NCBI GenBank assembly: GCA_023453655.1
Contig: JAEXTE010000071.1
Coordinates: 1 to 6,645, forward strand
DNA: 6,645 nucleotides
Direction: 5' to 3'
Source: Pseudomonadota bacterium
GTDB taxonomy: Bacteria > Pseudomonadota > Gammaproteobacteria > Xanthomonadales > Xanthomonadaceae
Part shown: in pieces, positions 5,349-6,645 of the stretch
Layout of the letters: every line of letters starts with the position of its first letter
How positions within the stretch are numbered: the stretch's first letter is position 1
Program-made: the position numbers and the translations under genes
Notes under the pieces: generated by a model
The model's database searches: none
The model's input: only the letters and a program-made list of their open reading frames with translations
Told to the model about the DNA's origin: nothing

Positions 5349-6503
5349 ATGCCAACGCTGTCAGTGTCAGGGCCCCAGCTCGACGATGGATCCCACCAGA
5401 TCGACCTGCTGCTGCGCAGCGTGGTCGACTACGCCATCTACATGCTCGACGTGGACGGCTACGTCCGCAGCTGGAACACGGGCGGCGAACGGATCAAGGG
5501 CTACAGCTCCGACGAGATCATCGGCCGGCACGTGTCCTCGTTCTACACGCCGGAGGACATCGCGGCCGGCGCGCCGGCGCGCGGCCTGGAGGTGGCGCGG
5601 AACGACGGGCGATTCGAGGCTGAGGGCTGGCGCGTGCGCAAGGACGGTTCGCGTTTCCGCGCGCACGTGGTCATCGACCCGATCGTGCAGGACGGCGAGG
5701 TGGTCGGCTTCGCCAAGATCACGCGCGACATCACCGAACGTTACGAGGCGCAGCAGGCGCTGGAGGAAGCGCGGCGCACGCTGGCGCATTCGCAGAAGCT
5801 CGAGGCCGTGGGCAAGCTCACGCTGGGCCTCGCGCACGATTTCAACAACCTGCTGACGGTGGTCATCAACAGCCTGGACCTGATCGCGAGGCGGCCGTCG
5901 GCGGATGAACGCACCCGGCGCATGGTGGAGACGGCCCTGCGCGCCTCCGAGCGTGGCGCGGTGCTGACCCGGCAGCTGCTGGCGTTCGGGCGCGGGCAGA
6001 TGCTCGCACCTGAACGCTCCTCGATTGACCTTCTGATCACGCGTTCCATGGAATTGTATCGCCGCGCCGCCGGTAGCGAAGTGTCGCTGGTGGTGGAGGT
6101 CGAAGCCGGCCTGCCTGACGTGGAAGTCGATCGTGCGCAGTTCGAGGCGGCAGTGCTCAACCTCGTGTCCAACAGCCGCGACGCCATGCGCCAGGGAGGC
6201 CGCATCACCTTGTCCGCACGCCTGGTCCATCGCGCCGATCCCACGCGCCCGGACAGCGTGTCCTGCGACTACGTGTCCGTTTCGGTCCGCGATGAAGGGC
6301 ATGGAATCCCGGTCGAGATCCAGGAGCGGGTGTTCGAGCCGTTCTTCACCACCAAGGAGGTGGGCCGCGGAAGCGGACTGGGCCTGAGCCAGGTCTTCGG
6401 GTTCGCGGCGCAGTCCGGCGGCTTCGCCACCTTGGAGAGCTGGCCCGGCCAGGGCACCACCGTGAGTATCTGTCTGCCCCCCATGAGTGCAATCGATGCG
6501 TAG
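5349..6503 (+). CDS. Soluble PAS-domain sensor histidine kinase, HDFNN (HPK4-like) type
   Basis: The product is a 384-residue cytoplasmic two-component kinase with no signal peptide or membrane segment. Residues about 17-130 form one PAS domain (DVDGYVRSWNTGGERIKGY, then FYTPED, then GEVVGFAKITRDITER). A short coiled-coil linker (about 131-150) leads to the dimerisation domain with the H-box LAHDFNNLL, where His163 is the expected phosphorylation site. The ATP-binding domain shows the N-box NLVSNSRDAM (271-280), the G1 box DEGHGIP (315-321), the F-box FEPFFTTK (329-336) and the G2 box GRGSGLGLS (339-347). All catalytic boxes look intact. The PAS domain lacks the cysteine motif of LOV photosensors, so its ligand is unknown. 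An in-frame GTG at 5319 would add ten residues, but only the ATG at 5349 has a ribosome binding site (GGAG, six bases upstream). No receiver domain is fused; the receiver is the overlapping next gene. Confidence 0.92.
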   Translation: MPTLSVSGPQLDDGSHQIDLLLRSVVDYAIYMLDVDGYVRSWNTGGERIKGYSSDEIIGRHVSSFYTPEDIAAGAPARGLEVARNDGRFEAEGWRVRKDGSRFRAHVVIDPIVQDGEVVGFAKITRDITERYEAQQALEEARRTLAHSQKLEAVGKLTLGLAHDFNNLLTVVINSLDLIARRPSADERTRRMVETALRASERGAVLTRQLLAFGRGQMLAPERSSIDLLITRSMELYRRAAGSEVSLVVEVEAGLPDVEVDRAQFEAAVLNLVSNSRDAMRQGGRITLSARLVHRADPTRPDSVSCDYVSVSVRDEGHGIPVEIQERVFEPFFTTKEVGRGSGLGLSQVFGFAAQSGGFATLESWPGQGTTVSICLPPMSAIDA

Positions 6504-6645
6504 TCAGGTAGTCCTGCTGGTCGACGACGAGATCGACATCGTGGAGCTGGTAGGCGAGGCGCTCGAAGACCTGGGCTTCGAGGTCGTGACCGCGCGCTCT
6601 GGCGTCGAGGCGCTGGGCCAGCTGGCCGCGGGCAGGCCGTTCGAC
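6496..6645 (+). CDS. Response regulator, receiver domain (N-terminal part only)
   Basis: Fifty codons are visible before the right edge. They read MRSQVVLLVDDEIDIVELV, then EALEDLGFEVVTARSGVEAL. This is the first strand, acidic pocket (Asp10, Asp11) and first helix of a CheY-like receiver domain. The phosphorylated Asp normally comes four to five residues after the final visible FD, so it lies just outside. The ATG overlaps the kinase stop codon region by 8 bp in another frame, so the two genes are translationally coupled, and this is almost certainly the partner of the kinase. No good ribosome binding site precedes the ATG, as expected for coupling. An in-frame GTG at 6487 is a weaker alternative start. 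Whether it is a stand-alone receiver or carries an output domain cannot be seen. Confidence 0.92.
   Translation, partial: MRSQVVLLVDDEIDIVELVGEALEDLGFEVVTARSGVEALGQLAAGRPFD

Noticed and set aside
4903..5355. 150-codon minus-strand open frame in the long gap
   Set aside because: The translation is rich in Arg, Pro and Ser without a domain, and its start lies inside the kinase start region. I saw no support for a real protein.
6477..6503. Programmed frameshift at the C6 run (6477-6482) that would fuse the kinase to the response regulator
   Set aside because: The response regulator frame meets a TGA at 6484-6486, right after the C run, so a slip there would end translation. The overlap is better explained by coupled re-initiation.

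Overview
This is a GC-rich stretch of bacterial chromosome with third codon positions dominated by G and C. The gene types, and the style of the kinase and porin-like genes, suggest a gammaproteobacterium of the Xanthomonadaceae/Lysobacteraceae type (Lysobacter, Luteimonas and relatives). That placement is an inference from composition and protein style, not a database match. There are no rRNA or tRNA genes, CRISPR arrays, transposases or phage genes.

Layout, left to right: (1) the last 106 codons of a major facilitator (MFS) transporter of the sugar-porter type, cut by the left edge; (2) a convergent gap with a long inverted repeat that runs into the stop codon of the next gene; (3) on the minus strand, a complete exported M61-type metallopeptidase with a C-terminal PDZ domain, best started at a GTG at 2452; (4) a 275-bp divergent control region with several dyads and a possible sigma-E-like promoter; (5) ahr, a zinc-dependent, NADPH-type aldehyde reductase very like E. 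coli Ahr (YjgB); (6) a 308-bp gap with a strong hairpin behind ahr and the leader of the next gene; (7) a small outer-membrane beta-barrel protein followed by a GC-rich hairpin; (8) a 585-bp gap without a convincing gene; (9) a soluble PAS-domain histidine kinase whose 3' end overlaps by 8 bp (10) the start of a response regulator, cut by the right edge.

The genes do not form one pathway. The only clear operon is the kinase plus response regulator at the right end, a two-component system that senses something in the cytoplasm. The peptidase and ahr share a divergent regulatory region, so they may be co-regulated. The peptidase and the beta-barrel protein both belong to the cell envelope. I do not see a clearly new biological system. 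The most interesting material is regulatory: the dyads and the possible sigma-E promoter between the peptidase and ahr, and the inverted repeat that overlaps the peptidase stop codon.
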